In this document: in pieces, positions 8,183-17,082 of the stretch
Position numbering within the stretch: the stretch's first letter is position 1
Layout: each line of letters starts with the position of its first letter
Assembly (NCBI GenBank): GCA_963809795.1
Contig: CAWELN010000027.1
Location: 62,001 to 126,000, forward strand
Reading direction: 5' to 3'
Source: DASUAS01 sp963809795
GTDB lineage: Bacteria; Actinomycetota; Acidimicrobiia; IMCC26256; DASPTH01
Length of the DNA: 64,000 nt
The notes under the pieces: generated by a model
The model's database searches: none
Told to the model about the DNA's origin: nothing
Seen by the model: the letters and a program-made list of their open reading frames with translations, nothing else
Translations under genes and position numbers: made by a program

Positions 8183-9148
8183 ATGACCCTGACGTCTGCA
8201 CTCGACGAATACTCCCGTGTCGTGACGGGGGTCGCGCAGCGGCTCCTGCGCTCGGTCGCGAGCCTCGCCGTGACCCGCCACGGCGGTGCGACCGGCTCGG
8301 GCGGGTCCGGCTCGGCCGTCGTCATCTCCGGCGACGGGCTCATGGTCACGGCGGCGCACGTCGTCGCCGCCGGCAGCCGGGGCACGGCGTCGTTCGCCGA
8401 CGGCCGGGTCAGCTCCTTCGAGGTGGTCGGCCGGGACGCGTTGTCGGACCTCGCGGTCGTACGCAGCGATCTCCTGGGTGACGCGCCCCTCGAGCCTGCT
8501 GTCCTGGGCGACGCGGATGAGCTCGAAGTCGGACAGCTCGTCGTCGCGGTCGGGAGTCCGCTCGGATTTTCGGGCTCCGTCACCGCCGGCATCGTGAGCG
8601 GCCTCGGCCGCTCGTTGCCGGCGCGGGAAGGAACGCACACGCGCATCATCGACAACGTGATCCAGACGGACGCCGCGCTGCATCCCGGCAACTCCGGCGG
8701 CGCGCTCGCCGACTCGCACTCGCAGGTCGTCGGCATCAACACGGCCGTCGCCGGTCCCGGCTTCGGTCAGGGGCTCGGGCTGGCCGTGCCGATCAACGCG
8801 TTCACCCAGACCATCGTGGCGCAGCTGGTGTCACAGGGCCGCGTACGGCGCGCGTTCCTCGGCCTCGCCGGCGGTTCGCGACCGCTACCGCCGCGCTCGG
8901 TTCCGTTGGTTGGGCACACGCACGGCTTCGAAGTCACCTCGGTGACACCGGGGAGCGCCGCGGACCGCGCCGGCATCACCATCGAGGACGTGATCGTCGA
9001 GATCGACGGCATCCCCGTACGCGAAGCCGGAGACCTCCAACGCCTCATGACCGAGGCGCGTATCGGAACCGGCCTCGAAGTGCGGCTCGTCCGCGGTGGC
9101 CGCATCCGGACCGTCGAAGTCGTACCCGAGGAGCTGGCGACCCGCTGA
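8183..9148 (+). CDS. trypsin-like serine protease with PDZ domain (HtrA/DegP-like)
   Basis: A 321-aa S1C protease followed by one PDZ domain. The catalytic triad is visible: His in MVTAAHVV, Asp in DALSDLAVV and Ser in HPGNSGGALAD. The PDZ domain occupies the last ~90 residues (GFEVTSVTPGSAADRAGI through GIPVREAGDLQRLM). No signal peptide or membrane anchor precedes the protease, so it is predicted to be cytoplasmic, unlike classical HtrA. ATG 8183 with GTGAGG upstream fits the family better than the open frame before it. The second HtrA-like gene in the window (19261-20367) is membrane anchored. Confidence 0.88.
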   Translation: MTLTSALDEYSRVVTGVAQRLLRSVASLAVTRHGGATGSGGSGSAVVISGDGLMVTAAHVVAAGSRGTASFADGRVSSFEVVGRDALSDLAVVRSDLLGDAPLEPAVLGDADELEVGQLVVAVGSPLGFSGSVTAGIVSGLGRSLPAREGTHTRIIDNVIQTDAALHPGNSGGALADSHSQVVGINTAVAGPGFGQGLGLAVPINAFTQTIVAQLVSQGRVRRAFLGLAGGSRPLPPRSVPLVGHTHGFEVTSVTPGSAADRAGITIEDVIVEIDGIPVREAGDLQRLMTEARIGTGLEVRLVRGGRIRTVEVVPEELATR

Positions 9149-9274
9149 CGCCGAGACGGGATCGCGGCCCTCGACGGCCATACCCGATACGACAGCCGGC
9201 AACCCCGCATGACGATCAGACCGAGTTGCTGGTCGAGCGCGGCCGCCATGGCCTGGCTGTGAAAGCCTGGCGCG

Positions 9275-10126
9275 GTGATCGTGGTGATCGCGACCACCGA
9301 GGACGAAATCGCGGGTGTGCGTGCCCGGGTCGGCGAGCACGGGGTGGGAGCGGTGCAGGTCGTGGCCCCCAGCGATGTCCGACGGTTGGTACTCGTCGCC
9401 GTGGATGACGAGTGGGAGGCTCGTTCTCTCGCCTCGACGCTGCGCGCCGAGGGGATGGTGGCGGTGACCCGACCCGATGCCGGGGTCCGCCTCGAGGCGT
9501 GGACGCGCGACACCCGCCCGCTCACGTTCGGGGATCGGCTCAGCGTGTGCCTTGCGTGGTCCGAGCACGATCGCGGGGACGTGTCGAGGTTGGTCGAGGT
9601 CGGCGTCGGGGGCTTCGGAAGTGGCGAGCATCCCTCGACGCGGCTGGTGCTCGAACAGCTGGTGGCGCGGATCAACGGTGGCGAGCGTGTCCTGGACGTC
9701 GGGTGCGGCAGCGGCGTGCTCGGATTGTGCGCGCTGCGACTCGGGGCGTCGTGCGTCGTGGCCACCGACCTCAAGCCCGACGCCATCGACGCGACCCGAC
9801 GCAACGCCGCCCTCAACGGCATGCAGCGGCAGGTCGAGGCGACGCGTGCTCCGCTGGCGGAGATCGAGGACGCGTTCGACGTCGTGGTGGCGAACGTCGG
9901 CCGGGCGGCACTGGTCGAGCTCGCGCCCGAGCTGGTCCGGCGCGTGGCGCCGGGCGGTTGGCTCGCCGTGAGTGGCATCTCGCGCTCACAGTGTTCGCTC
10001 GTCGCCGGGTTCCTCCGTCCGCTCGTGGAGCTCGAGCGCCAGACATCCGGGGAGTGGTCAGCCGTCGTGCTCGCCCACCGACTGCTGAAATCTTCCTCCG
10101 CGCGCCATCCAACTTCGAGCCCGTGA
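9275..10126 (+). CDS. PrmA-like (ribosomal protein L11) SAM-dependent methyltransferase
   Basis: A 283-aa class I methyltransferase of the PrmA type. The diagnostic GGFGSGEHPSTRL precedes SAM motif I (RVLDVGCGSGVLGL), with an acidic ribose-binding residue in ATDLKPDA and the VVANVGRAALVEL strand in place of the usual N-I/L substrate motif. The first ~90 residues are a less conserved N-terminal domain. PrmA methylates ribosomal protein L11; this is probably an L11 or related protein methyltransferase. The start is GTG 9275. Confidence 0.78.
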   Translation: MIVVIATTEDEIAGVRARVGEHGVGAVQVVAPSDVRRLVLVAVDDEWEARSLASTLRAEGMVAVTRPDAGVRLEAWTRDTRPLTFGDRLSVCLAWSEHDRGDVSRLVEVGVGGFGSGEHPSTRLVLEQLVARINGGERVLDVGCGSGVLGLCALRLGASCVVATDLKPDAIDATRRNAALNGMQRQVEATRAPLAEIEDAFDVVVANVGRAALVELAPELVRRVAPGGWLAVSGISRSQCSLVAGFLRPLVELERQTSGEWSAVVLAHRLLKSSSARHPTSSP

Positions 10127-10219
10127 CGTACAACTCCTTGACAGACCTCGGTGTCCCCCCGCCGGGGTCTCGTCGCGTCGGGACGCATCGCGTCGCACGG
10201 AGACTGATACCGTCGCTCC

Positions 10220-10609
10220 ATGTCACCGCTGTTCCGCAAGGGTGAGGACAAAGCCGCCCAGGATGCCGCCGCGGCCGCGGAACTGCAGCGGCTGAGCGCA
10301 TTGCCGGCGCCGGAGTTGGCCGTGGAGATCATGCCCGCGTTCGGCCCGGACGGGCCGCGCAGCTCCGGTGGACTCAACGCGGTGCAGATCGCCCAGTGGT
10401 TGATGGCGTCGTATCCCCGCAGCCCGGGGCTGAAGCCGCTGCTCCCACCGATCCAGAAGGCGACCCAGGCCCTCGAGGCCGTCGGGCTGGTGGATCAGAA
10501 GCAGAGCGGGCTCGGCACCGGAAGCTCATCGGCCAAGGCGACACCGCTCGGCGAGCAGGCCCTCGGCGACCAGAGCGTCCAGCAGTACCTCGACGGCTCG
10601 ACCCCGTAG
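10220..10609 (+). CDS. hypothetical protein
   Basis: A 129-aa protein with a charged N-terminus (MSPLFRKGEDKAAQ), an Ala-rich helix, a central LNAVQIAQWLMASYP helix and a C-terminal winged-helix-like stretch (IQKATQALEAVGLVDQKQSG) ending in TPLGEQAL. The pattern suggests a small DNA- or protein-binding helical protein, but I do not recognise a named family. The start ATG at 10220 stands alone with no close upstream gene. Confidence 0.65.
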   Translation: MSPLFRKGEDKAAQDAAAAAELQRLSALPAPELAVEIMPAFGPDGPRSSGGLNAVQIAQWLMASYPRSPGLKPLLPPIQKATQALEAVGLVDQKQSGLGTGSSSAKATPLGEQALGDQSVQQYLDGSTP

Positions 10610-10699
10610 ACGCGGCGCTCGAAGGGGCGTCGATCGTGTCGGCGATGAGGCGCATGGGTACCAGACGCGCGCGCTCCCACGCCGGAACGGAGAGTCGCT

Positions 10700-11143
10700 A
10701 TGGACACTGCTGCGCCCCTCGCCAACCTGATCACGCTCGGAGTGCAGGACTTCCAGCGTGAGCGAGACTTCTATCAAGCCCTGGGATGGCCGATCGCGTT
10801 CGATTCCGACGACTTCGTCGCCTTCGAGTTGCAAGGCGTCGTCCTCACACTCTTCCCGCTGGACAAGCTGGCCGCGGACAGTCGGGCGCGTCCCGAAGTC
10901 GGCCAGGGTGGCATCCGCTTCAGCGTGATCATCTCAGTGAACACGCCGGAAGAGGTCGACCGGCTCGCGGATCGCGTACGTGCCGCCGGCGCGGTCGTCA
11001 CCAAACCGCCCACCGAGGCGGAGTTCTTCGAAGGTCGAGACGCGTACTTCTCCGATCCCGAAGGCAACTTCTGGGAGATCGCGTACGCGCCCGCCGACAA
11101 TCCGGTGGTCGTCGCGTCTCGACGCGCCGCCGGGTTCGACTGA
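10700..11143 (+). CDS. VOC family (glyoxalase-like) protein
   Basis: A 147-aa vicinal oxygen chelate protein with two beta-alpha-beta-beta-beta modules: NLITLGVQDFQRERDFYQAL at the N-terminus and the C-terminal AYFSDPEGNFWEIAYAP, whose Glu is a usual metal ligand. The usual first-module His (L-H-x-x-L) is replaced by LITL, so metal binding, and therefore dioxygenase or isomerase chemistry, is uncertain. The length is normal for single-chain VOC proteins. Confidence 0.85.
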   Translation: MDTAAPLANLITLGVQDFQRERDFYQALGWPIAFDSDDFVAFELQGVVLTLFPLDKLAADSRARPEVGQGGIRFSVIISVNTPEEVDRLADRVRAAGAVVTKPPTEAEFFEGRDAYFSDPEGNFWEIAYAPADNPVVVASRRAAGFD

Positions 11144-11485
11144 CCCGACGTCACTCCCCTTCGACGACCTTGGCGCGAGGGTTCGAGCGGCACGGCGAGG
11201 CTCCGTACCGCCGGCTCGTCCCGTCACTTCTCGTGGTGGTGGCGTCAGAGATCTGATTTCTGCCTCCCGGCCCTTGACTCTCCGCGGTCACTCTGTCACC
11301 GTACGTGAGTACCCAGAGAATTGAGCGGCGACGCGCGCCTCGAGCTGCGGGGGCAGAGCCGAGCGCAAGTCGAGCCCTACCGACCGACGGGTCCGCTCCC
11401 GGGCCTGCGGGAGGCGCGGAACATCGCTGCGCGCGTCAGCCGCAGCGTGACGGGCACAGCACATCCGGAGAAATGAAGGAGTCAC
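11144..11485. other. intergenic stretch without a gene
   Basis: About 340 bp between the VOC gene and the short peptidoglycan-binding ORF. I see no convincing ORF or RNA gene. A TTGACT at 11274 is a possible -35 element, with no clear -10. An AAGGAG ribosome site for the next gene lies at its right end. Confidence 0.5.
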
Positions 11486-11677
11486 ATGGCGAATCCCGGG
11501 CAACCGACGGTCGCGCTCGGCGCGACCGGTGACGTCGTTCGCCGGTTGCAGCGGGCGTGGCGTCGAACCCCGAACCTCGGACTCGTGGACGGCGACTTCG
11601 GCCCCGCGACCGACCAGGCGGTGCACGAGTTCCAGCAGGGTGCGGGTCTGGTCGGCCTGCAGTTCGTGATCGGTTGA
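11486..11677 (+). CDS. short peptidoglycan-binding-domain protein
   Basis: A 63-aa ORF consisting of most of one PG_binding_1 domain: ALGATGDVVRRLQRAW, then LVDGDFGPATDQAVHEFQQ and AGL. The usual last turn (VDGxxGPxTW) is missing, because the frame ends with LQFVIG. An AAGGAG ribosome site precedes ATG 11486, which argues that it is expressed. It could be a truncated cell-wall-binding module or a small wall-associated protein. No catalytic domain or signal peptide is attached. Confidence 0.6.
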   Translation: MANPGQPTVALGATGDVVRRLQRAWRRTPNLGLVDGDFGPATDQAVHEFQQGAGLVGLQFVIG

Positions 11678-11740
11678 TTCGATGCCTGACGAGCGCCCCT
11701 ACCTGGCCGGTCCACCACGCGAGATCGAGCTGTCGCCAAC

Positions 11741-12856
11741 ATGGAGTCGACCCCGGTGCAGCCGCCGGGTGCAGGCGGGGGCGGTGCTGAGGTAACGATG
11801 GTGACGTCGAGCACGGAGACAGAGGTCTTCGACCCCACCCCGCGGCGCGTGAGCGTCCCGGCGGGCAAGAAGGCCGACCTGGTCCTCGAGGGTGGCGGGG
11901 TGAAGGGCATCGGCCTCGTCGGTGCGGTCCTGACCTTGCACGAGCAGGGCTACGAATTCCCGCGTGCCGCCGGGACGAGCGCGGGCGCCATCACCGCCGC
12001 GCTCGTCGCCGCGTTGCAGGCGGCCGGCAAGCCGCTCTCGCTGCTCGAGGGGTACGTCAACTCGGTGGACTACCCGAGGTTCCAGGCCGAGGGGTGGGTC
12101 CAACGCGCCCTCGGTCCGGTCGGGGACATCGCCGAGCTCTTGCTGCACATGGGGATCCATTCGGGGGATTATCTCGTCGAGTGGCTCGGCGGGATCCTCG
12201 AGGAGATCGGGATCACCACCTTCGAGCAGCTGCGGATGGACGACCCCGGGAGCTCGCTGCCCGAAGCGTTCCGCTACTCGCTCATCGTGCACACCGCCGA
12301 CATCACCCGCCGCAAGGTCGTACGCCTCCCGTGGGACTACGGCAACTACGGACTCGACCCTGGCCGGCAACGCATCGTCGACGCGGTCCGGGCGTCGATG
12401 TCGATCCCGTTCTTCTTCGAACCGGTGAAGTTGCACGCGCCCGCGGCCACCTACGACGGTGTGACCTACACCAAGGGGTCGGTGATCTGGGTCGACGGGG
12501 GACTGCTGTCGAATTTCCCGGTCGAGGTGTTCGACCGCACTGACGGGGAACCCCAGCGCTGGCCGACGATCGGTATCAAACTGTCGGCGCGTGACACGAC
12601 GGTCCCCGCCCGCGGTGCCAGTGACGACACGATCCACGAAGCGATCGATTGTCTCCAGACCCTGCTCAACAACGCCGACCGCTACTACCTCACGCCCGAC
12701 AAGGTGGCGCGGACGATCTTCATCGATTCGACCGGCATCACCGCCACCGACTTCGGGATCACGCCCGAGCAACGCGCGACCCTGTTCACCAACGGGCAGC
12801 AGTCGGCGTCACAGTGGCTGGCGCAACACGCGCCGCACCCCACCGCTGCCGCCTGA
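11741..12856 (+). CDS. patatin-like phospholipase
   Basis: A 371-aa patatin-fold lipid acyl hydrolase. The oxyanion-hole motif is VLEGGGVKGIGLVG, the nucleophile elbow is GTSAG (AAGTSAGAITAAL) and the catalytic Asp lies in WVDGGLLSNFPVEVF, giving the Ser-Asp dyad. The first ~45 residues, rich in Gly and Thr, precede the domain and show no signal peptide. Substrates are probably phospholipids or other acyl lipids at the inner face of the membrane. Start ATG 11741; a second in-frame ATG at 11798 is possible. Confidence 0.92.
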   Translation: MESTPVQPPGAGGGGAEVTMVTSSTETEVFDPTPRRVSVPAGKKADLVLEGGGVKGIGLVGAVLTLHEQGYEFPRAAGTSAGAITAALVAALQAAGKPLSLLEGYVNSVDYPRFQAEGWVQRALGPVGDIAELLLHMGIHSGDYLVEWLGGILEEIGITTFEQLRMDDPGSSLPEAFRYSLIVHTADITRRKVVRLPWDYGNYGLDPGRQRIVDAVRASMSIPFFFEPVKLHAPAATYDGVTYTKGSVIWVDGGLLSNFPVEVFDRTDGEPQRWPTIGIKLSARDTTVPARGASDDTIHEAIDCLQTLLNNADRYYLTPDKVARTIFIDSTGITATDFGITPEQRATLFTNGQQSASQWLAQHAPHPTAAA

Positions 12857-12895
12857 CGGTCGCGCTCGGAGCAGCCCCTCGCGTTCGGCGATGAG

Positions 12896-13228
12896 ATGTC
12901 GCTGACGTCGGTCGATCTCCTGGAGGAGCTCCGGGCTGCGCTCGACGGGATCGAGCCGCTCCTCGCCGGCCGGATCGTCGACATCGAGATGGCGCGCCTG
13001 CGCGTGCTCGCCGATCCGGAACTGTTCCGACAGGAGTTCGCGTCGCTCGTCGAGTCCGCCGTTGCCGTCGCCGGACCGACGCGCTCCATCAGCGTGCGGG
13101 TGTCCCGAACCGGGAGCTCGGCCCGGATCGACGTCGGCAACGAGGGCGACGGCACGAAATTGGACGACGTGATCGGCTCGATGACCGTGCCGATCGCGCC
13201 CGGAGCGTCGAGCGCGGCCGACGCCTGA
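12896..13228 (+). CDS. hypothetical protein resembling a degenerate GHKL ATPase
   Basis: A 110-aa ORF. Its second half looks like the histidine-kinase ATPase (HATPase_c) pattern: ADPELFRQEFASLVESAVAV where an N-box would be, alternating strands SISVRVSRTGSSARIDV, then GNEGDG in place of the D-x-G-x-G box. The conserved Asn of the N-box is absent, so ATP binding is doubtful. It may be a relic or a binding-only module. Start ATG 12896 lies 39 bp after the patatin stop. Confidence 0.45.
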   Translation: MSLTSVDLLEELRAALDGIEPLLAGRIVDIEMARLRVLADPELFRQEFASLVESAVAVAGPTRSISVRVSRTGSSARIDVGNEGDGTKLDDVIGSMTVPIAPGASSAADA

Positions 13229-13328
13229 ACCACCTCGCCAAAGACCGCGTTGCGTGCGGAGCTGCGCGGCACGTACGCCGGCAACGCATCCGCCTGGATC
13301 GCGCCGGCGCCCGTCAGACTGACCGGGC

Positions 13329-14000
13329 GTGTCCGCCCCACCCGCGCCCTCGCCCGACGACCGCGCCTCGAGCCGCGTCGTGCTGCTCCTGGTGCTGGCG
13401 ACGGGGGCCATGGACGCCGCCTGCCTGCTGCACCTCGGCGTGTTCACCGCCTACATCACCGCGTCGCTGATCCTCGCCGGCGCGAACCTGGTCGACTCCC
13501 CGGGCTCGCCCTGGCCCGGGCTCGTCGCCGTCGCCGGGTTCATCGTCGGTGCGATCGTGGCCGAGTGGCTCACCCGTCGTGCGGGCGGTCGCCACCAGGT
13601 CGTCGAACGCGTGCTGCTGGTCGAGGCCGCGCTGATCGCCGCGGGTGCGGCGGTCGCGGCGTGGCAGGGGATCGAGACGAGTTCGTCGAAGTACGTCGTC
13701 ATCGCGCTGTTGGCGATGGCGATGGGGTTCCAGACCGCCGCCATCCGATTCGTGCACGTACCCGAGATCCCGATCGCGGCCGCCACGCTCGCGACCTTCG
13801 GGGTGGTGGTGGGGCTCACCGGCGAGCACGGCGACCGCACCGCGCTCCTCCGACGGGTGGGCGTGGTCGCGGCGATCCTGCTCGGCGCGGTGCTCGGAGC
13901 GGGACTGGCGCGCTGGGAACCCTGGATTGCGTGGGCCACGATCGCGGTCATCGTGGCCGGCGTGGGCTTGCTCGCCCGCCGCTGGCTCGCGCCGACGTGA
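13329..14000 (+). CDS. YoaK/DUF1275 family membrane protein
   Basis: A 223-aa integral membrane protein with about six hydrophobic helices and the family hallmarks GAMDAACLLHLGVFTAYIT at the N-terminus and MAMGFQTAAIRFVHVPEI in the middle. DUF1275 (YoaK) proteins are found across bacteria and their transport or enzymatic role is unsettled. GTG 13329 gives a short polar N-tail before helix 1. It is followed by a large hairpin at 14105-14165. Confidence 0.87.
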   Translation: MSAPPAPSPDDRASSRVVLLLVLATGAMDAACLLHLGVFTAYITASLILAGANLVDSPGSPWPGLVAVAGFIVGAIVAEWLTRRAGGRHQVVERVLLVEAALIAAGAAVAAWQGIETSSSKYVVIALLAMAMGFQTAAIRFVHVPEIPIAAATLATFGVVVGLTGEHGDRTALLRRVGVVAAILLGAVLGAGLARWEPWIAWATIAVIVAGVGLLARRWLAPT

Positions 14001-14813
14001 GATGAGGCTCGGTCATCAACGGGGCCCAGCAGTCTCGTGCGTTTGTTCTTCCCCAACTGGTGAGTCTCTGTTGGTGGCGTACTAGCGCTGCGCGTCAACT
14101 GTCGGGCCGCGGGCGCTCTGGGCTCACGCCGCCAGGGAACGCGGAGCGGTGAGCCACCCGCGGCCGCGACAGATTCCAGCTCGAAAGGCTCACGGCGACG
14201 TCCTTCGATACAAGGGCTCGGGCGGGGCGCACCGACGGCCATGGGTTCTGCGATTGATCCCCTTCGGTACAGGAGGTAGACGTCCTCGAGGAAAGGGACG
14301 TCGCGACCGGCTCGGACCGAACCGCAGCAAAAGGTTTGCTTGAGCGCGCTCGGTGCTGGACCGCACACTCTCAGTGATCGACGCGAGTAGACGCCTACGC
14401 CGTCGAACCGACCTGTCTGGCTCGTGGAAGGTGCGCTCATCGCCTGGCAACGAGAGCCCTTAGCCGCCTTGGCCCCCGGTGCGGACGCCGCCATCGAGTT
14501 GTCCCACGGACTTGCCGACGCGTGCCGCAACAGCGAGGTGGGGACGATATCGGGGACGGACAAAATCGATCCGAGCGATACCCGCCTCGCCGTCGACAAC
14601 GGGGGGAGGCTCAAGGCCGCCAACCAGGTGATTGTCCTCACGAGGTGGCAACGTCAAGGTCGGCACGGTTGTTGAACAGTTTCGCATTCGACGGGTGAGC
14701 TGAACCGGGACAGGAAGGCCTGCGCCGGGCGTCTCCGTGCCGCCCTGCGGAAGACGCCCGGCCCGTGGCGGACAGGTCAGAGAACGATCTGTATTACGAA
14801 GGGACGATGAGCC
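14001..14813. other. gene-poor stretch
   Basis: About 810 bp in which no ORF has convincing codon use or a recognisable product. It contains the 14105-14165 hairpin. Short ORFs here (for example 14424-14675 and the opposite 14460-14924) look like shadows. No tRNA fold was seen. It may hold the promoter for the next, decayed gene. Confidence 0.5.
14105..14165. repeat. large nested hairpin with a copy at 28278
   Basis: A 9-bp outer stem (GGCCGCGGG at 14105-14113 with CCCGCGGCC at 14157-14165) encloses an inner stem GGCTCAC/GTGAGCC (14121-14127 with 14149-14155). The inner 33 nt recur almost unchanged at 28278-28312. It sits 105 bp after the YoaK-type gene and may act as a terminator or a REP-like element. 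Confidence 0.6.
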
Positions 14814-15567
14814 ATGACGGTGATTGCACGCGGTTCTGAACAGGTTGTCCAACTCGAACGAGCCATGGGCGGTGCGCCTCCTGCCGTAGCTGTCCAGAAG
14901 TCCCGAGCTGCCCTGCAACGTCACGCCTCAGCTCACGCGAAGGCAACAAAGCTCGCTCGCACCGAGGCTTCGCGTCTGGCCGAGCCGATGCGAAAGCTCG
15001 TATTCGGTCACATCTCGCGAGACGATGCGGCGCTCACCAAGAACATCGAGGCGACGCGGGCACTCTGCGAGCAACGTAGCAAGCGCAAGGTCAAGGCCCC
15101 GAAGCTGGAGAAGTTCGAATCGAGCATCACGCTCGGCTCGATTCAGGCCATCAAGGTTCCGCCGTACGATGCCGACTGGGCTCCGCCGTCCTCGAACGGT
15201 GAGGCTTCGGCAAACAAGGGAAACGGTTCGTACCATCTCGCCGCTCAATCTCTCGGAGATGGTTCCATGGCCGTCTCAGCGGGTGTCGCGGCCTGGTTCT
15301 TTTCGCCGGGCGAAAATCTGCAACAGCGCTGCGCCGCCCTCCTCGACTACTCGGATGACTGGTGGGAATTTCGCGTCGGGGTATGTCGCGCAAAATGAGT
15401 AGTGCGACAACGACTTCAGGACTCGAATCTGGATCTGGGGTGCTCGTGAGCAAGGGTGGGTGAATCAGGCCGAAGTGTCGCCACAATGGAGCGACGGCGT
15501 CGGCTGGTTTGAATCACACGGAAATGATCCTCAGGGCGACGACGCTCGCATCTCCGTGCAAACGTGA
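14814..15567 (+). pseudogene. conserved hypothetical protein, frameshift plus in-frame stop
   Basis: The first frame (14814-15398) starts MTVIARGSEQVVQLE, is rich in Lys/Arg helices and reaches LLDYSDDWWEF. The sequence then continues sensibly one frame over as SGYVAQNE, a TAG at 15400-15402, then CDNDFRTRIWIWGARE, QGWVNQAEVSPQWSDGVGWF, ESHGNDPQGDDARISVQT and a stop at 15567. The shift is near 15370 and corresponds to one extra base. From memory the Trp-rich C-terminus is typical of a conserved actinobacterial hypothetical family. Function unknown. With both a frameshift and a stop it is more likely a true relic than the single-frameshift genes elsewhere. Confidence 0.6.
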
Positions 15568-15864
15568 GAAGAACTCGTTCGCCTCGTTCACGAGCCAGCT
15601 CGCTAACTCAGGCGCAGCTCCGTCCGGTCCAGGCGGATCTGCCTGGATGAGGTAGCCGTCGTCGAATGGTCGCCAACACTGGTTGCCGCCCGGCTCCTGA
15701 GCACGGATGAGGCTCGACGCGCGTGAGTCGGGATCGCGACGCCGCGGCGAGGATGGCGCCCGGAGAACGCTGGGAGCAATGCTCCCGCCGGGGCCATCGA
15801 ACAGGCCCTCCGATGACTCGCGATGCCCGACCGGCAGCCGAAAGCAAGACGCTTCGGAGGTCAC
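15514..15864 (-). CDS. possible hypothetical protein
   Basis: A minus-strand ORF whose C-terminal half looks protein-like: FDDGYLIQADPPGPDGAAPE, then LASWLVNEANEFFSRLHGDA and SVVALRIISV. The first ~50 residues are low-complexity Ser/Arg and the true start is probably internal. It overlaps the end of the decayed gene at 14814-15567 by 54 bp, convergent. I cannot assign a family; it may be a shadow. Confidence 0.35.
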   Translation of the reverse strand: MTSEASCFRLPVGHRESSEGLFDGPGGSIAPSVLRAPSSPRRRDPDSRASSLIRAQEPGGNQCWRPFDDGYLIQADPPGPDGAAPELASWLVNEANEFFSRLHGDASVVALRIISV

Positions 15865-15906
15865 CTAGCATTTGCGTCCGCACAGCTCACTCATTGGGGC
15901 GACGGA

Positions 15907-17031
15907 GTGCGAAAAGCGATCAGCATTGTGGTGGCCGCGCTACTGGCGGTGGCGGTCGTCAGCACGATCATCGTATGGACCCAGGGATCTCCGAAGAAGC
16001 CTCTACAAGTCGTCCGCGGCGTCATCGGCTCGGAGGACAAGGAATTCTTCGGCGATCCGCGAGTGAAGGCGGCGTTCGCCACACGAGGGCTCGAACTGAA
16101 GCTCACCACCGTCGTCAAAGCGCAGATCGCGACGACCGTCCACCGATCGAAGTCCGACTTCGCATTCGGCGCTGGCACACCGGATGTTCAGCAGATCCTC
16201 TCCGCGCGCTCCGCGAAGACGAGCTCCGTGCCGTTCTTTACGCCGATGGCCGTGGCCACATTCACCGACATCGCGCAGCTCCTCGAGCAAGCCGGCGTCG
16301 CGCACGACCACGGCGGCTGGTGGACGCTCGACATGAAGGGCTTCCTCGATCTCGTCGCGCGCCACGTGCGCTGGAACCAGCTGGCGGGAGACACCCCTTA
16401 CTCCGCGACGAACGTCGTGCGCATAACGTCGACCGACGTCACGACGGAGAGCTCGGCAGAGGCATACGCGTCGATCGCCAGCTACGTGGCGAACCAGGAC
16501 CGCGTGCTCGGCAGTGCCGCAAGCGTCGACGAGGTGGTGAACCAGGTGAGTCCGCTCTTCCTCGAGCAGAACCATGGAGACCAGTCGACGGAAGTGTTGT
16601 TCCACGACTATCTCTCCAAGAGAGCGGGCCCAACCGCGATGGTGATGATCCCCGAGGCGCAGTTCGTGGCGCGTGCTGCCGCTCGCGACGGCAGCATCCG
16701 CCCGAACATGGTGTTGATGTATCCCAGTCCCGACGTGTTGTCGAAGTACACGCTCGTTCCGCTCAGCTCCGCCGGCGACACCGTCGGGCGCCTGCTCACC
16801 GACGATCCGACCCTCCAACAGCTCGCGGTCGAGCATGGGTTCCGCATCACGTCCAAGCCCAAGGCCTTCGATTCCTTCGTCAAGCAGGACAAACTCACCG
16901 TGCAGCCCCAAGTGCCCGACGCAATCGCGTCACCGACCGACGACATCCTCCGGGCGCTCATGACCCGGATCGACGCCGCGCTGCACGTGGCGCTCGGTCC
17001 TCTCCCGGGGCCGACGGCGTCAGTCGAATGA
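15907..17031 (+). CDS. membrane-anchored solute-binding-like protein of a TelA operon
   Basis: A 374-aa protein: one N-terminal membrane helix (AISIVVAALLAVAVVSTIIV) and then a periplasmic-binding-protein-like body starting VVRGVIGSEDKEFFGDPRVK. Other landmarks are SKSDFAFGAGTPDVQQIL, FTPMAVATFTDIAQLLEQAG and a central WWTLDMKGFLDLVARHV. No Cys lipobox is seen, so it is anchored by the helix. The frame is open upstream to 15823, but GTG 15907 places the helix at the N-terminus. It leads an operon with TelA and an XpaC-like protein; what it binds is unknown, and no ABC permease is adjacent, so it is unlikely to be an ordinary importer subunit. Confidence 0.72.
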   Translation: MRKAISIVVAALLAVAVVSTIIVWTQGSPKKPLQVVRGVIGSEDKEFFGDPRVKAAFATRGLELKLTTVVKAQIATTVHRSKSDFAFGAGTPDVQQILSARSAKTSSVPFFTPMAVATFTDIAQLLEQAGVAHDHGGWWTLDMKGFLDLVARHVRWNQLAGDTPYSATNVVRITSTDVTTESSAEAYASIASYVANQDRVLGSAASVDEVVNQVSPLFLEQNHGDQSTEVLFHDYLSKRAGPTAMVMIPEAQFVARAAARDGSIRPNMVLMYPSPDVLSKYTLVPLSSAGDTVGRLLTDDPTLQQLAVEHGFRITSKPKAFDSFVKQDKLTVQPQVPDAIASPTDDILRALMTRIDAALHVALGPLPGPTASVE

Positions 17032-17082
17032 GTTTCTCAACCTTCCCGCGCCCACCACGGAACCCTCATGATCGGGGAGCCA

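Noticed and set aside
14424..14675. 83-codon ORF in the gene-poor stretch
   Set aside because: It has no ribosome site, no recognisable motif and weak codon bias, and it overlaps an equally poor ORF on the other strand.
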